64,000 nucleotides of DNA from Bordetella parapertussis (GCA_945861275.1 CAMATZ010000024.1:23248-87247), one strand, 5' to 3'. Positions 30,154 through 39,945 are shown, numbered from the stretch's first letter. A program made the numbers and translations. The notes: generated from the letters alone by a model not told the origin.

Positions 30154-31509
30154 ATGCACATCCACATCCTCGGCATCTGCGGCACCTTCATGGGTGGCAT
30201 CGCGGCGCTGGCACGAGCGGCAGGACACGAAGTTACCGGCTGCGATGCCAACGTATATCCGCCGATGAGCACGCAGTTGCAAACCCTGGGCATAACGCTG
30301 ATTGAAGGCTTTGCGCCGGATCAGATCAAGCTGGAACCCGATTTATTCGTGGCCGGCAATGTGGTTGCGCGCGGCAATCCGCTGATGGAGGAAATTTTAA
30401 ATCGCGGTTTGCCGTATACCTCCGGTCCGCAATGGCTGGCGGAAAACGTGTTGCGCGGCAAGTGGGTGCTGGCGGTGGCAGGCACGCACGGCAAGACCAC
30501 CACCACTGCCATGCTGGCGTGGATGCTCGAATGCGGCGGCCTGTCACCGGGATTTCTGGTGGGCGGCGTACCTGAAAATTTCGGCGTCTCGGCGCGGCTG
30601 ACGCCGGCTTCGTTTTTTGTGATTGAGGCCGATGAGTACGACACGGCGTTCTTCGACAAGCGTTCCAAGTTCGTGCATTACCTGCCGCGCACGGCGATCT
30701 TGAACAACCTGGAATTCGATCACGCCGATATTTTTGCCGATCTCGCGGCGATTGAAACGCAGTTTCATCACCTGGTGCGCACTGTGCCGGGCAACGGTTT
30801 GATCGTCAGCAACGGCGCTGACGCAAATCTTGAGCGCATGTTAAAGCGCGGCTGCTGGACACCCATCGAACGCTATGGCGTGGCCGTTGGCTGGCAGGCA
30901 GGCGTGCGCTATGCCGACGGATTTGAGGTGCTGTTAAACGGCGCGGTGCAAGGCCGCGTACGGTGGGATTTACTCGGCGAACACAACATAGCCAATGCGC
31001 TGGCCGCAATCGCCGCGGCACGCCACGCGGGTGTGCCCGCAAAGGTGGCTATCGAAGCGCTGGTGACCTTCAAAAACGTCAAGCGGCGCATGGAGTTCAA
31101 GGGCACTGCGGGGGGTGTCACCGTTTACGACGATTTCGCGCATCACCCCACGGCCATCGCCACCACGCTTGCCGGACTGCGCGCAAAAATCGGCGATGCA
31201 CGCCTGATCGCGGTACTGGAGCCGCGCTCCAACACCATGAAACTGGGGGTGATGAAAGACGCGCTCGCGGCAAGCCTCAGTGCCGCTGACCGCGTATTTT
31301 GTTACAGCGGCGGACTTGGCTGGGACCCCGCCGCAGCGCTCGCGACGCTGGGCGCCACGGCCAGCGTGTGTGATGATCTCACGCGGCTGGTCAATGATAT
31401 TGTGGCCGTCGTACGCGCGGGAGATCATGTGCTCATCATGAGCAACGGCGGCTTTGGCGGTATCCACCAAAAACTTTTAACGCGACTGGCGCAGGATGCA
31501 GGCGCATGA
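30154..31509 (+). CDS. mpl: UDP-N-acetylmuramate:L-alanyl-gamma-D-glutamyl-meso-diaminopimelate ligase Mpl
   Basis: This 451-residue Mur-family ligase starts at MHIHILGICGTFMGG; the longer reading frame upstream is a translated repeat. It has the N-terminal UDP-binding domain, the P-loop GTHGKTTTTAMLAW (near residue 110), the central EADEYDTAFFDKRSKF segment specific to Mpl, and the C-terminal domain with DDFAHHPTA. Mpl reattaches the tripeptide recovered from old peptidoglycan to UDP-MurNAc. Length matches E. coli Mpl (457). Confidence 0.95.
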   Translation: MHIHILGICGTFMGGIAALARAAGHEVTGCDANVYPPMSTQLQTLGITLIEGFAPDQIKLEPDLFVAGNVVARGNPLMEEILNRGLPYTSGPQWLAENVLRGKWVLAVAGTHGKTTTTAMLAWMLECGGLSPGFLVGGVPENFGVSARLTPASFFVIEADEYDTAFFDKRSKFVHYLPRTAILNNLEFDHADIFADLAAIETQFHHLVRTVPGNGLIVSNGADANLERMLKRGCWTPIERYGVAVGWQAGVRYADGFEVLLNGAVQGRVRWDLLGEHNIANALAAIAAARHAGVPAKVAIEALVTFKNVKRRMEFKGTAGGVTVYDDFAHHPTAIATTLAGLRAKIGDARLIAVLEPRSNTMKLGVMKDALAASLSAADRVFCYSGGLGWDPAAALATLGATASVCDDLTRLVNDIVAVVRAGDHVLIMSNGGFGGIHQKLLTRLAQDAGA

Positions 31510-31536
31510 ACGATCAGCATTTTTAAAGGAATTTTT

Positions 31537-32709
31537 GTGACTATATTAGATCGCGACAAGCTCGGTGCATTTTGCCGTCACACCCATGTAGAAGTGCCGG
31601 GCGCGGCCAGCGGCCCGCTCGCCGGATTGAGCTTTGGGCTGAAGGATATTTTTGATGTGGCTGGCCACAAGACGGGTTTCGGCTGCCCCGACTGGCTGCG
31701 CACACACGATGCGGCCAAGGTGCATTCACTGGTTGCAAAAAAGTTGCTCGATGCCGGCGCTAGCCTCGCCGGCAAAACACACACCGAAGAAATGGCGTTC
31801 AGTCTCACCGGCGAAAACGCCCATTACGGTACACCGCTGAACGTCGCCGCTCCCGGCCGCGTTCCCGGCGGATCGTCCAGCGGTTCAGCAGCGGCAGTAG
31901 CAGGCAAGCTGGTGGATTTTGCCATCGGCAGCGACACCGGCGGCTCGGTGCGCGGTCCGGCGAGTTTTTGCGGCATCTACGGCATACGCCCCACGCATGG
32001 GCACGTCTCGCTCGACGGCGTGTGTGCGCTCGCACCGAGCTTCGACACCTGCGGCTGGTTCGCGCGCGACGCCGATTTGCTGGCACGCGTGGGCGATGTG
32101 CTGCTGGGCGGCAAGGCGGCATCGCCGGGACGCGTGTTGCTGGCGCAGGATGCGTTTGCGCTCGCCCTGCCCGACGCCGCTGCAGCGTTGCAACCGGCGC
32201 TGGCGCGCGTGGCAAAAGTGCTGGGCACGCCGCAAGCGGTTACTGTCAGCAGCGAAGGTTTGAACGCATGGTTTGAGGTGTTTCGCATCCTGCAGTTTGC
32301 CGAGATTTGGGAGACGCACCGCGAGTGGGTAACAAGGGTAAAACCCAACTTTGGTATCGCCATCGGCAAACGCTTTGAAGCGGTTGCGAAGAGCGACCCC
32401 GCTGAAGTGGCGCGCATGGCGCCGCAACGCGACGCCATCGCTGAACGGCTCGACCACTTGCTCGCCAACAACGCCATCATGCTGCTGCCCACCGTGCCGG
32501 ATATCGCGCCGCTGCTGAACTGTCCGCATGAACAGACCACTTCATTTCGCGAGCGTGCGATGGGCATGTTGTGCATTTCAGGCCTGGGCCGATTGCCGCA
32601 GGTGAGCCTGCCGCTGGCGACAGTGAACGGTTGCCCGTTGGGGCTGTCGATGGTGGCCGCGCGCGGCAATGATGAAATGCTGCTGGCGGTGGCACGGCAG
32701 ATAGTTTGA
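31537..32709 (+). CDS. Amidase signature family enzyme
   Basis: This 390-residue amidase carries the Ser-cisSer-Lys triad: K36 in GLKDIFD, the Gly/Ser-rich GGSSSGSAAAVAG loop around residue 113, and the nucleophile S137 in SDTGGSVRGPASFCG. It begins with GTG preceded by AAAGGA. It is shorter than the usual 450-500 residues because the C-terminal half is compact. Family members hydrolyse amides, nitrile-derived amides or ureido compounds; the substrate here is unknown. It follows mpl by 27 bases and precedes a phzF-like gene by nine, so these may form an operon. Confidence 0.87.
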   Translation: MTILDRDKLGAFCRHTHVEVPGAASGPLAGLSFGLKDIFDVAGHKTGFGCPDWLRTHDAAKVHSLVAKKLLDAGASLAGKTHTEEMAFSLTGENAHYGTPLNVAAPGRVPGGSSSGSAAAVAGKLVDFAIGSDTGGSVRGPASFCGIYGIRPTHGHVSLDGVCALAPSFDTCGWFARDADLLARVGDVLLGGKAASPGRVLLAQDAFALALPDAAAALQPALARVAKVLGTPQAVTVSSEGLNAWFEVFRILQFAEIWETHREWVTRVKPNFGIAIGKRFEAVAKSDPAEVARMAPQRDAIAERLDHLLANNAIMLLPTVPDIAPLLNCPHEQTTSFRERAMGMLCISGLGRLPQVSLPLATVNGCPLGLSMVAARGNDEMLLAVARQIV

Positions 32710-32718
32710 TTCACACCC

Positions 32719-33573
32719 ATGCCTGCTTTCGCCTATCGTATCGTTAACGTCTTCGTTGACCCGGCTTCGCCGCAAAGCCGGCTAACCGGCAACCCGCTGT
32801 GCGTGTTCGAAGACGCGCGCGGCATTGATGCAGCAACGCAGCAAGCGCTGGCGCTGCAATTCAATCTATCGGAAACCGTGTTCGTACTGCCTTCCGCCAA
32901 AGCCACCGCACGCATTCGCATTTACACGCCGGCGTTTGAAATGCCGTTTGCCGGACATCCCACACTGGGGTCCGCGCACGTGGTGCGCGCACTCACGGGC
33001 GCTGGCGACTCGCTTACGCTGGAAACCGGCTCCGGCGTCATTCCGGTGCGCGCGAACGGTGACCATTGGACGCTTACAGCCAACGCGCCGAAGACGCGCG
33101 CACTCGACCTGTCGAACGACGCGTTCGTTTCATTGATGGGGCTGGACGCCACTGACCTGCGTGAAACCCCGCTGTGGGTGAACACCGGCAACGAGCAACT
33201 GCTTGCGCCGCTGGCGAGCGCGGACGCGATTCGGCGCTGCCGCCCCGACCCCGCGCGCATGGCGGCACTAACCCACGCCGGTGGCACACCGAAAATTTAC
33301 GTGTGGGCCGAGTTGGGCAACGACGAATTACTCGCACGGTTCTTCCTGCTCAAGCACGGCGCGCTGCTCGAGGATTACGGCACCGGCAGTGCGGCAGCCA
33401 ATCTCGGCGGCTGGTTTGTCGCACGGCAGGCGTCGTTGCCGGTAAAGCGCATGATCCATCAGGGCGAGCCGATTGGCCGCCCCGCGCGCGTCGCGCTCGA
33501 GGTGGATGCCAGCGGCGGCATCCACGTCAGCGGACAGGTGATTGAACTGGGTGCGGGATCGGTGGAGATTTAA
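32719..33573 (+). CDS. PhzF family isomerase/epimerase
   Basis: This 284-residue PhzF-like protein has the two-lobe diaminopimelate-epimerase fold. The N-terminal catalytic Glu is E52 in FNLSETVFV. The FAGHPTLGSAHV and EDYGTGSAAANLGGW motifs are characteristic. The family includes the phenazine enzyme PhzF and many unassigned isomerases. No phenazine genes lie nearby, so phenazine synthesis should not be inferred. Its stop lies only three bases from that of the convergent GMC oxidoreductase gene. Confidence 0.88.
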   Translation: MPAFAYRIVNVFVDPASPQSRLTGNPLCVFEDARGIDAATQQALALQFNLSETVFVLPSAKATARIRIYTPAFEMPFAGHPTLGSAHVVRALTGAGDSLTLETGSGVIPVRANGDHWTLTANAPKTRALDLSNDAFVSLMGLDATDLRETPLWVNTGNEQLLAPLASADAIRRCRPDPARMAALTHAGGTPKIYVWAELGNDELLARFFLLKHGALLEDYGTGSAAANLGGWFVARQASLPVKRMIHQGEPIGRPARVALEVDASGGIHVSGQVIELGAGSVEI

Positions 33574-33576
33574 AGC

Positions 33577-35184
33577 TTAGCTTGCAGCGTCCTGCAGAAT
33601 CATGTCGGCGCCCTTCTCCGCGATCATGATGGTCGGCGCGTGCGTATTTCCCGAGACCAGCGTCGGCATGATCGAGGCGTCCACCACGCGCAAACCCTGC
33701 ACGCTACGAACGCGCAGACGCTCGTCCACCACTGCTTCGGCATCGTTGCCCATTTTGCAGGTGCCGACCGGGTGGTAGGCGATCCCACCGCGCTGACGCA
33801 GAAAATCCAGCAGCTCGGAATCGCTGGCGCAGGAGGACCCGGGATCGTGTTCGCGCACAATGTAGCGGCGCATCGCCGCGGTGTCCGCCAGACGCCGCGT
33901 CGCTTTCATGCCCGCGAGCAGGACCGCGCAATCCTTCTCGGACGAAAGGTAGTTGGGGCGGATCGCGGGTGCTTGCAGCGGATCGGTATTCTGAATCAGG
34001 ACACTGCCCCGGCTCTCGGGACGCAACAGCCTTGCGGCGAGCGAAAACCCGGAAAAGCCGTGAAGTTTGTCGCCCGCCTTGTCGGCACTGAACGGCGAGA
34101 TGCTGGTCTGGATATCCGGCGTCGCGGAAGCGGGGTCGGCGCTGATGAATCCCGTCGCATACGAAGCGCCCATCGTCAATGGCCCTTTGCGCAAAAAAGC
34201 AAATTGCAAAGCGGCAGCGAGGCCGCGCGCGAAGCTGCCCGTCACATCGTTGAGCGTAATCGGGTCGGTGCACTCGTACACCAGCCGGCCAGCGTAGTGA
34301 TCCTGCAGATTCATCCCGACGCCGGGCAGGTCGGCGACGATGCGCATGCCAAAGCCCTGCAGCAGTGAAGCCGGGCCTACGCCGGAGAGTTGCAAAAGCT
34401 GCGGGGAATTGAACGAGCCCCCGGCCACGATCACTTCCCTGCGCGCCGTGGCGGAATTGAGCTTGCCGCCGCGCGAGTACTGCACGCCGGTGGCGCGCGT
34501 GTCCGAGAACAGGATGCGGGTTGCATGGGCGCGCGTGATCACCGTGAGGTTGCCGCGCCGCCGGGCCGGACGCAGATAGGCCGTCGCCGCACTGCTGCGA
34601 AATCCGTTGCGCAGCGTCCACTGGTTGTAGCCAAAGCCCTCCTGGGTCGCACCGTTGAAATCCGGGTTGCGCCGGTATCCGCATTCGTCGGCGGCGGCGA
34701 GGTACGCGTCGGCAAGCGGATGCGGTTGCGGCGGGTCGCATACCGCGAGCGGCCCGCCCACGCCGTGATATTCATCGGCGCCGCGCTGCTGATCTTCGGA
34801 CTGGCGAAAATAAGGCAGCACATCGGCATAACCCCAGCCCGCATTGCCGAAATCGCGCCAGCGGTTGTAATCGTCGTGCTGCCCACGAATGTACAGCAGA
34901 CCGTTGATTGAACTCGACCCGCCGAGCACCTTGCCGCGCGGCTGCGCGATACGGCGGTTGCCGGCGCCCGCCCCCGGTTCGCTGGTATACAGCCAGTTCA
35001 CTTGCGGATTCGAAAAATGTTTTCCGTATCCCAGCGGAATGTGTATCCAAGGGCTGCTGTCGTTACCTCCGGCCTCCAGCAGCAGCACGCTGTGGCGCCC
35101 CGACGCGGTAAGCCGGTTGGCCAGCACGCAACCCGCGGCACCCGCGCCGACTATGACAAAATCGTATGCATCAATCGTTTCCAC
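33577..35184 (-). CDS. GMC family FAD-dependent oxidoreductase (choline dehydrogenase-like)
   Basis: This 535-residue flavoprotein starts at GTG 35184 with AGAGGA seven bases upstream; in-frame sequence further upstream is not family-like. The N-terminus [18 protein letters not shown] binds [31 protein letters not shown] and the C-terminal HPVGTCKMG and [16 protein letters not shown] motifs carry the catalytic His region. GMC enzymes oxidise alcohols or polyethylene glycol-like substrates. The first 43 codons are nearly repeated in a remnant at 36627-36791, with a CoA-transferase gene in between. Confidence 0.92.
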   Translation of the reverse strand: METIDAYDFVIVGAGAAGCVLANRLTASGRHSVLLLEAGGNDSSPWIHIPLGYGKHFSNPQVNWLYTSEPGAGAGNRRIAQPRGKVLGGSSSINGLLYIRGQHDDYNRWRDFGNAGWGYADVLPYFRQSEDQQRGADEYHGVGGPLAVCDPPQPHPLADAYLAAADECGYRRNPDFNGATQEGFGYNQWTLRNGFRSSAATAYLRPARRRGNLTVITRAHATRILFSDTRATGVQYSRGGKLNSATARREVIVAGGSFNSPQLLQLSGVGPASLLQGFGMRIVADLPGVGMNLQDHYAGRLVYECTDPITLNDVTGSFARGLAAALQFAFLRKGPLTMGASYATGFISADPASATPDIQTSISPFSADKAGDKLHGFSGFSLAARLLRPESRGSVLIQNTDPLQAPAIRPNYLSSEKDCAVLLAGMKATRRLADTAAMRRYIVREHDPGSSCASDSELLDFLRQRGGIAYHPVGTCKMGNDAEAVVDERLRVRSVQGLRVVDASIMPTLVSGNTHAPTIMIAEKGADMILQDAAS

Positions 35185-35216
35185 CGGGCAATCCTCTTCA
35201 ACCGGTCTCCGACGGC

Positions 35217-35242
35217 GGACAGACCCCCAGGGTGGTCTGTCC
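35217..35242. repeat. Hairpin GGACAGACC/GGTCTGTCC
   Basis: A perfect 9-bp inverted repeat with an 8-base loop lies between the GMC gene start and the CoA-transferase stop. It has no T run, so it is at most an attenuator or processing site. Confidence 0.5.
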
Positions 35243-35306
35243 CACTTCGAATCCGCGTTCCGCGCCATTCTCCAGACCCGGTAACAACGCGAGTCCGGCG
35301 CAGCGA

Positions 35307-36575
35307 TCAGCCGGTGGCGCGCAGCTTCTCGGCGTCGCCCGGCGCGGCGCCGAGCACGCCCTCGCTTCTCAGCTTGGCGACCTGACCGCCGTCGATGCCA
35401 AGCCAGCTGTTCAGCACCTCGGAGGTATCTCCCCCCAATGCCGGCGATCCCTTGATGCGCACCATCTTGCCGTCGACCCGCACCGGCCACGCCGCCTGTT
35501 TGTACTCGCCGTTATGATGCTTGACGGTCTGCATGAAGCCGCGCTCGACGAATGTAGGCTCGTTCTGCAGCTCCATCGTGTCGAATACCGCGCCGGCCGG
35601 CACGCCGACGCCAATCAGCTTTTCCATCGCTTCGCGCTTCTCGTGTTGGCGGGTCCAGACGCTGATGATCTCGTCGAGTTCCTTATCGTGAGCAACGCGG
35701 TCGTTGCCCGTGGCAAAGCGCGGATCGTTGATCAATTCCTCGCGGCCAATCAATTTCATCAACCGCGACCAGTGCTCGGGGTTGGCCCGGCTCGTGGTTA
35801 TGTAGACGTAGTCGTTGGAGCCGCCGCCCTTGCTCGGGTAGAGGCCGGACGGCGCGTTGTTGCCGGCGCCCGATTTGGCGCCGTTGCGTTGCGCGGGCTT
35901 GCCGGTACGCGCCATGTTCGCGAAGCAGGTACGCATGTAGTGAATCATCGCGTCCTGCATCGCAATCTGCAGCCGACGGCCCTGACCGGTGCGATTCCGC
36001 TCGATCAGCGCGCCGAGTATCGTCGCCGTCATCAGCATGCCGGTGCCGGTGTCGCCGAAGGAGAGGCCCGGCTTGACCGGCGAGCGGCCGGGCTCGCCAG
36101 TGACGCTGATCGGGCCGCCGGCGGCCTGCGCGATCATGTCGAACGCCAGGCCTTTCTCGTGCGGACTGCCGCTCGCGAATCCCTTGATCTGGCAATAGAT
36201 GATGCGCGGGTTGATTTTCTTCACCGACTCGTAGTCGAGGCCGAGCCGCTCGATCGTGCCCGGGGCCATGTTCTCGGCGATGATGTCGGCCTTGACGATC
36301 ATGTCCTTGACGATCTGGAGGCCGCGCTCGGACTTCAAGTTGACCGCTATGGACTTCTTGTTGACGTTGAACTGATAGAAGTACCAGGGGTCGTCATCGG
36401 GCTTGCCCGGGAGCAGCCGGCGGCCCGGATCGCCGCGTCCCGGGTTCTCGATCTTGACCACCTCGGCGCCCATCCAGGCGAGCGCCTCGGTGCAGGTCGT
36501 GCCCGCCTCGAACTGGGTGAAATCGACGACCTTGATGCCCTGCAAGAAATTCAAGTCCTGGACGTTGTCGCTCAT
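35307..36575 (-). CDS. CaiB/BaiF family CoA-transferase
   Basis: This 422-residue class III CoA-transferase has the opening LQGIKVVDFTQFEAG and VVKIENPGRGDPGR. The catalytic Asp is D175 in LSFGDTGTGM. C-terminal GVPAGAVFDT is also family-typical. The enzymes move CoA between carboxylic acids through an Asp-CoA anhydride. It sits between the full GMC oxidoreductase gene and a truncated gmc copy on the same strand. A joint pathway (alcohol to acid, then CoA activation) is plausible but unproven. Confidence 0.93.
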   Translation of the reverse strand: MSDNVQDLNFLQGIKVVDFTQFEAGTTCTEALAWMGAEVVKIENPGRGDPGRRLLPGKPDDDPWYFYQFNVNKKSIAVNLKSERGLQIVKDMIVKADIIAENMAPGTIERLGLDYESVKKINPRIIYCQIKGFASGSPHEKGLAFDMIAQAAGGPISVTGEPGRSPVKPGLSFGDTGTGMLMTATILGALIERNRTGQGRRLQIAMQDAMIHYMRTCFANMARTGKPAQRNGAKSGAGNNAPSGLYPSKGGGSNDYVYITTSRANPEHWSRLMKLIGREELINDPRFATGNDRVAHDKELDEIISVWTRQHEKREAMEKLIGVGVPAGAVFDTMELQNEPTFVERGFMQTVKHHNGEYKQAAWPVRVDGKMVRIKGSPALGGDTSEVLNSWLGIDGGQVAKLRSEGVLGAAPGDAEKLRATG

Positions 36576-36626
36576 CTTTGCTCCTCACTTTGGGAATGGA
36601 TAGGCCAGCCGTTAGGGTGCACCTTA

Positions 36627-36791
36627 TCACTGGATACTGCAATCCTCGGCGCGGAAATGGGTGCTGTCGTTACCTCCGGCCTCCAGCAGCAGCACACTGT
36701 GGCGCCCCGACGCGGTGAGCCGGTTGGCCAGCACGCAACCCGCAGCGCCCGCGCCGACGATGACAAAATCAAATGCATCTAACGTTTCCAC
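36627..36791 (-). pseudogene. Truncated 5' copy of the GMC oxidoreductase gene
   Basis: A 54-codon frame starts with GTG preceded by AAGGATT. It encodes [19 protein letters not shown] and continues nearly identically to the first 43 codons of the full GMC gene, to GGNDS. It then diverges and stops. DNA identity over about 130 bp (36661-36791 against about 35055-35184) is high. The fragment keeps only the FAD-binding strand and cannot be functional. Confidence 0.8.
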
Positions 36792-36847
36792 CAGGCAATC
36801 CTTTTCAGCAATTTCCCACAGCCGGATTTATATTATAGAAGTTTGCC

Positions 36848-36886
36848 GGGGCCCAATCGGGCAAACACCCGCTTAACATGGGCCCC
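36848..36886. repeat. Imperfect cruciform (GGGGCCCA/TGGGCCCC)
   Basis: Eight-base outer arms enclose an inner CGGG/CCCG hairpin. It lies in the 197-base divergent gap between the gmc remnant and the next bug gene; nothing else is recognisable there. Confidence 0.45.
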
Positions 36887-36988
36887 CTGTCACGCATCCG
36901 TTTCTAACCCACTCGCAGCTGTGTCAGTATAGCGATACCGTTGCCGCCTATGTGTTTGTCCTGCACACCGAGTGAAAGGAGTAGTCCC

Positions 36989-37972
36989 ATGCACAAGATA
37001 ACCCGTTCCTCAGGATTGTGGGCCGCAGCAGCCGGACTCATGTTCGGTGGTTCATGCGCATTCGCGCAAGACGCTTATCCCGCCAAGACGGTGCGCTTTA
37101 TCGCGCCTTTTCCGCCGGGCGGCACCACCGATGTGCTGTCGCGCATACTGGCGCAAAAACTCAGCGACAGCCTCGGGCGGCAAGTGGTGGTGGACAACCG
37201 CCCTGGCGCGGGCGGCAACATCGGTCACGAAATTGCCGCAAAAACCGCGCCCGACGGTTACACGCTGCTGATGAGCAACAACGCCGCGCTGGCGACTAAT
37301 CCGCATCTCTACAAGCGGCTCGGCTTCGATCCGTTAAACGACTTCTCACCGATTTCGTTGGTGGCAAGAGCCGGTCCGGTGCTGGTGGTTCATCCCTCGG
37401 TGCCGGCGCGCAGCGTCAAAGAATTAGTCGCGCTCGCCAAGGCGCGGCCCGGCCAACTCAATTTTGGCTCCGGCGGCAGGGGCACGCCCGCGCATGTCGT
37501 CGGCGAAATTTTCAAAACGGCAACCGGAATCAATATCGTCCATGTGCCCTACAAAGGTGGAATACTGGCGGTGACGGACCTGGTGGGCGGACAGATTGCC
37601 ATGGTGTTTTCGGACATGGTGCCCGCCGTGCCGCAGATCAAGGGTGGCAAGCTGCGAGCGCTAGCCGTCACCAGCGAGCAGCGCTCGCCAGCACTGCCGG
37701 ACGTGCCGACAATGCTTGAAGCGGGCGTGGCGGAACCCATTCCCCAGACCTGGTGGGCCATCCTCACGCCCAAGGGCACACCGGTTGCCATTGTCAATCG
37801 TCTCAATAGCGACCTCGCGCAGATCATGAAATTGCCCGACGTGCAGGAGAGATATGCGGGCCTGGGCGTGGCCACCGTTCACACCACGCCGCAGCGGGTG
37901 CTGGAGCTGGTCAGAATCGAATCGCCGAAAATGGGCAAGGTGCTGAAAGCGGCGGGCGTTGAGCCGGATTGA
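36989..37972 (+). CDS. Bug-type (TTT family) substrate-binding protein
   Basis: This 327-residue receptor starts at MHKITRSSGLW, with GAAAGGAG upstream. A signal peptide ends at CAFAQD. It is followed by VRFIAPFPPGGTTDVLSRILAQ and VVDNRPGAGGNIGHEIAA, the ligand-binding signatures of the family. Later segments HVPYKGG and GGQIAMVFSDMVPA are also typical. No permease genes adjoin it. It is convergent with another bug gene 52 bases downstream, an unusual tail-to-tail pair. Confidence 0.92.
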   Translation: MHKITRSSGLWAAAAGLMFGGSCAFAQDAYPAKTVRFIAPFPPGGTTDVLSRILAQKLSDSLGRQVVVDNRPGAGGNIGHEIAAKTAPDGYTLLMSNNAALATNPHLYKRLGFDPLNDFSPISLVARAGPVLVVHPSVPARSVKELVALAKARPGQLNFGSGGRGTPAHVVGEIFKTATGINIVHVPYKGGILAVTDLVGGQIAMVFSDMVPAVPQIKGGKLRALAVTSEQRSPALPDVPTMLEAGVAEPIPQTWWAILTPKGTPVAIVNRLNSDLAQIMKLPDVQERYAGLGVATVHTTPQRVLELVRIESPKMGKVLKAAGVEPD

Positions 37973-38024
37973 TGCCAACGAACACCACTGCCACAATTCC
38001 AATACACTTCCCATAACGAGCGCA

Positions 38025-39020
38025 CTACTCCGCCCGTATCCCCGCCTCCTGCAGCAGCTTGCCCCACCGCTCAGACTCGGCGCGCACGAAATCACGCAGC
38101 GCCTCGGGTGTGCCGGACAGGGCCTCGACACCCATCTCTTCGAATTTCTGTTTGATGTCGGCACTGCTCATGGCCTTGGTCAGCGTTGCGTGCAGCCTGT
38201 CGGAGATGGATTTTGGTGTGGCAGCAGGCACGAATGCGCCCCACCAATTCTCGGCGACAAATCCCGGCAGACCGGCTTCTGCAAACGTAGGCACCTCGGG
38301 CACCACCGCCGCGCGTTTGGCACTGGTGACCGCGAGTGCGCGCGCTTTGCCCGAGCGTATGTGCTGCAAAATCGGCTGCGGGTCGGCAAATACCAGTTGC
38401 ACGTGACCGCCGAGCATGTCCTGAATCGCCAGCACGCCACCCTTGTATGGCACGTGCACCAGGTCGATCTTCGCCAGACGCTTCATCATCTCGCCGCCCA
38501 GGTGGCCGAGCGTGCCGGGGCCGGCAGTGCCAAAGTTGATGGTGCCGGGTTTGGCGCGTGCAAGCGCAATCAATTCCTTGAGGTTCTGCGCCGGCGAGCC
38601 CGGGTAGATAACCAGCACCGTCGGCGAAATCGCCACCATGCTGATGGGAACGAAGTCGCGCGCGATGACGTAAGGCACTTTAGTGATCAACGGATTGATC
38701 GACACCGGTCCCAGATTGCCGATCACAAACGAGCTGCCATCGGCAGGCTGACGCGCCGCGTACTCGAGGCCGATGGAGCCGTTCGCGCCGGCTTTGTTCT
38801 CGACGATCACCGTCTGGCCCCAGATTTCGCCCAGCTTCTGCGCGATGATCCGGCCCATGATGTCGGAAGCGCCGCCCGGCGGATAGGTGGTAATCAGGCG
38901 CACCTGCTTGGCGGGGGGCGGCGTTTCGCCCTGCGCCTGAGCATGCGCTGGATTAAGCGCGGCAAGTGCCACTGCAACGAGCATCAAGGTGCGCATAGAG
39001 CGTCTGCTGGCCATCATCAT
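38025..39020 (-). CDS. Bug-type (TTT family) substrate-binding protein
   Basis: This 331-residue receptor starts at MMMASRRSMRTLM because GGAGGG lies just upstream. A signal peptide ends near AHAQAQ. VRLITTYPPGGASDIMGRIIAQ and VENKAGANGSIGLEYAA match the family. The mid-region HVPYKGGVLAIQDMLGGHV is typical. It is convergent with the previous bug gene. It is divergent in ligand-loop residues from its neighbour, so the two probably bind different carboxylates. Confidence 0.92.
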   Translation of the reverse strand: MMMASRRSMRTLMLVAVALAALNPAHAQAQGETPPPAKQVRLITTYPPGGASDIMGRIIAQKLGEIWGQTVIVENKAGANGSIGLEYAARQPADGSSFVIGNLGPVSINPLITKVPYVIARDFVPISMVAISPTVLVIYPGSPAQNLKELIALARAKPGTINFGTAGPGTLGHLGGEMMKRLAKIDLVHVPYKGGVLAIQDMLGGHVQLVFADPQPILQHIRSGKARALAVTSAKRAAVVPEVPTFAEAGLPGFVAENWWGAFVPAATPKSISDRLHATLTKAMSSADIKQKFEEMGVEALSGTPEALRDFVRAESERWGKLLQEAGIRAE

Positions 39021-39059
39021 TTTGAACCCTCCGTTCTCAAACAACCTGTGGTCTGAACG

Positions 39060-39908
39060 TTACACGACTGTCTGCATGCGCAAGAGACGCGCCGCTTCCT
39101 GCGCGCGAGCATCATCGATTTCACTCATTACGCTGGCGATATCCACCTCGCCCAGCGCGCGTTCAAAGGCGCCGGTGAGTGCGGCCTCCGTTGTCAGTTC
39201 GCCGCGTTGATACAAGTCCCAGATTTCCGGGCCAAAGTCGGTGTGCAGCAACTCCGGCGCAAAGCGGGCAAAAAAATCGCGCAAGTTCACCACATCACGC
39301 AACAGCATGCGCTGCGCGTGATTGTTGCCGGCGGCATCCACCGCCTGCGGCAGATCAATAATCACCGGGCCGTCCGCCCCCAGCAAAACGTTGAACTCCG
39401 AAAGATCGCCATGCACCACGCCGGCGCACAACATGCGCACCACTTGCAGCAACAGCATCGCGTGATGCGCGCGCGCCTCAGCGGGCGTGAACGTCACATC
39501 GTTGAGGCGCGGTGCCGCCTCGCCATTTTCATCGGTCACCAATTCCATCAGCAGCACGCCGTCGAGAAAGTTGTGCGGCGCCGGCACACGCACACCAGCG
39601 GCAGCCAGCCGGTAGAGCGCATCCACCTCGGCACTTTGCCAGGCCGCCTCCTGCGCCTGCCGGCCAAAGCGGGTGCCTTTGGCCATCGCGCGCGCCTGGC
39701 GGCTATTTTTGGTCTTGCGGTTTTCGGTGTAATCCACCGCCTGCCGGAAGCTGCGCTGGGTGGCTTCTTTGTAAACCTTGGCGCACAGCGTGTGGTCACC
39801 GCTACGCACCACGTAGACGGCAGCCTCTTTGCCGCTCATCAGTTGCAGCACCACCGTGTCGATCAGGCCTTCTTCGATTAATGACTGCAGTCTTTTGGGT
39901 GGTTTCAT
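39060..39908 (-). CDS. RIO1-like serine/threonine kinase
   Basis: This 282-residue atypical kinase has a P-loop-like SGKEAAVYVV segment, the ATP Lys K44 in CAKVYK, the catalytic loop V-H166-G-D168-L-S-E-F-N173, and the metal-binding D185 in IIDLPQAV. Such bacterial RIO kinases are known in proteobacteria, but their substrates are mostly undefined. It is a single gene. Only 39 bases separate its stop from the start of the bug gene on the same strand. Confidence 0.88.
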   Translation of the reverse strand: MKPPKRLQSLIEEGLIDTVVLQLMSGKEAAVYVVRSGDHTLCAKVYKEATQRSFRQAVDYTENRKTKNSRQARAMAKGTRFGRQAQEAAWQSAEVDALYRLAAAGVRVPAPHNFLDGVLLMELVTDENGEAAPRLNDVTFTPAEARAHHAMLLLQVVRMLCAGVVHGDLSEFNVLLGADGPVIIDLPQAVDAAGNNHAQRMLLRDVVNLRDFFARFAPELLHTDFGPEIWDLYQRGELTTEAALTGAFERALGEVDIASVMSEIDDARAQEAARLLRMQTVV

Positions 39909-39945
39909 GGGGGCATTGTACGCTACCGCGTAGCTCTCACCCTAC

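Noticed and set aside
32719..33573. Phenazine biosynthesis locus
   Set aside because: Only a PhzF-like isomerase is present; no other phz gene lies nearby.
35166..36782. A 538-codon open frame on the plus strand across the GMC and CoA-transferase region
   Set aside because: It is antisense to two well-supported genes, has His/Arg-rich low-complexity translation and no family resemblance; long antisense frames are common in high-GC DNA.
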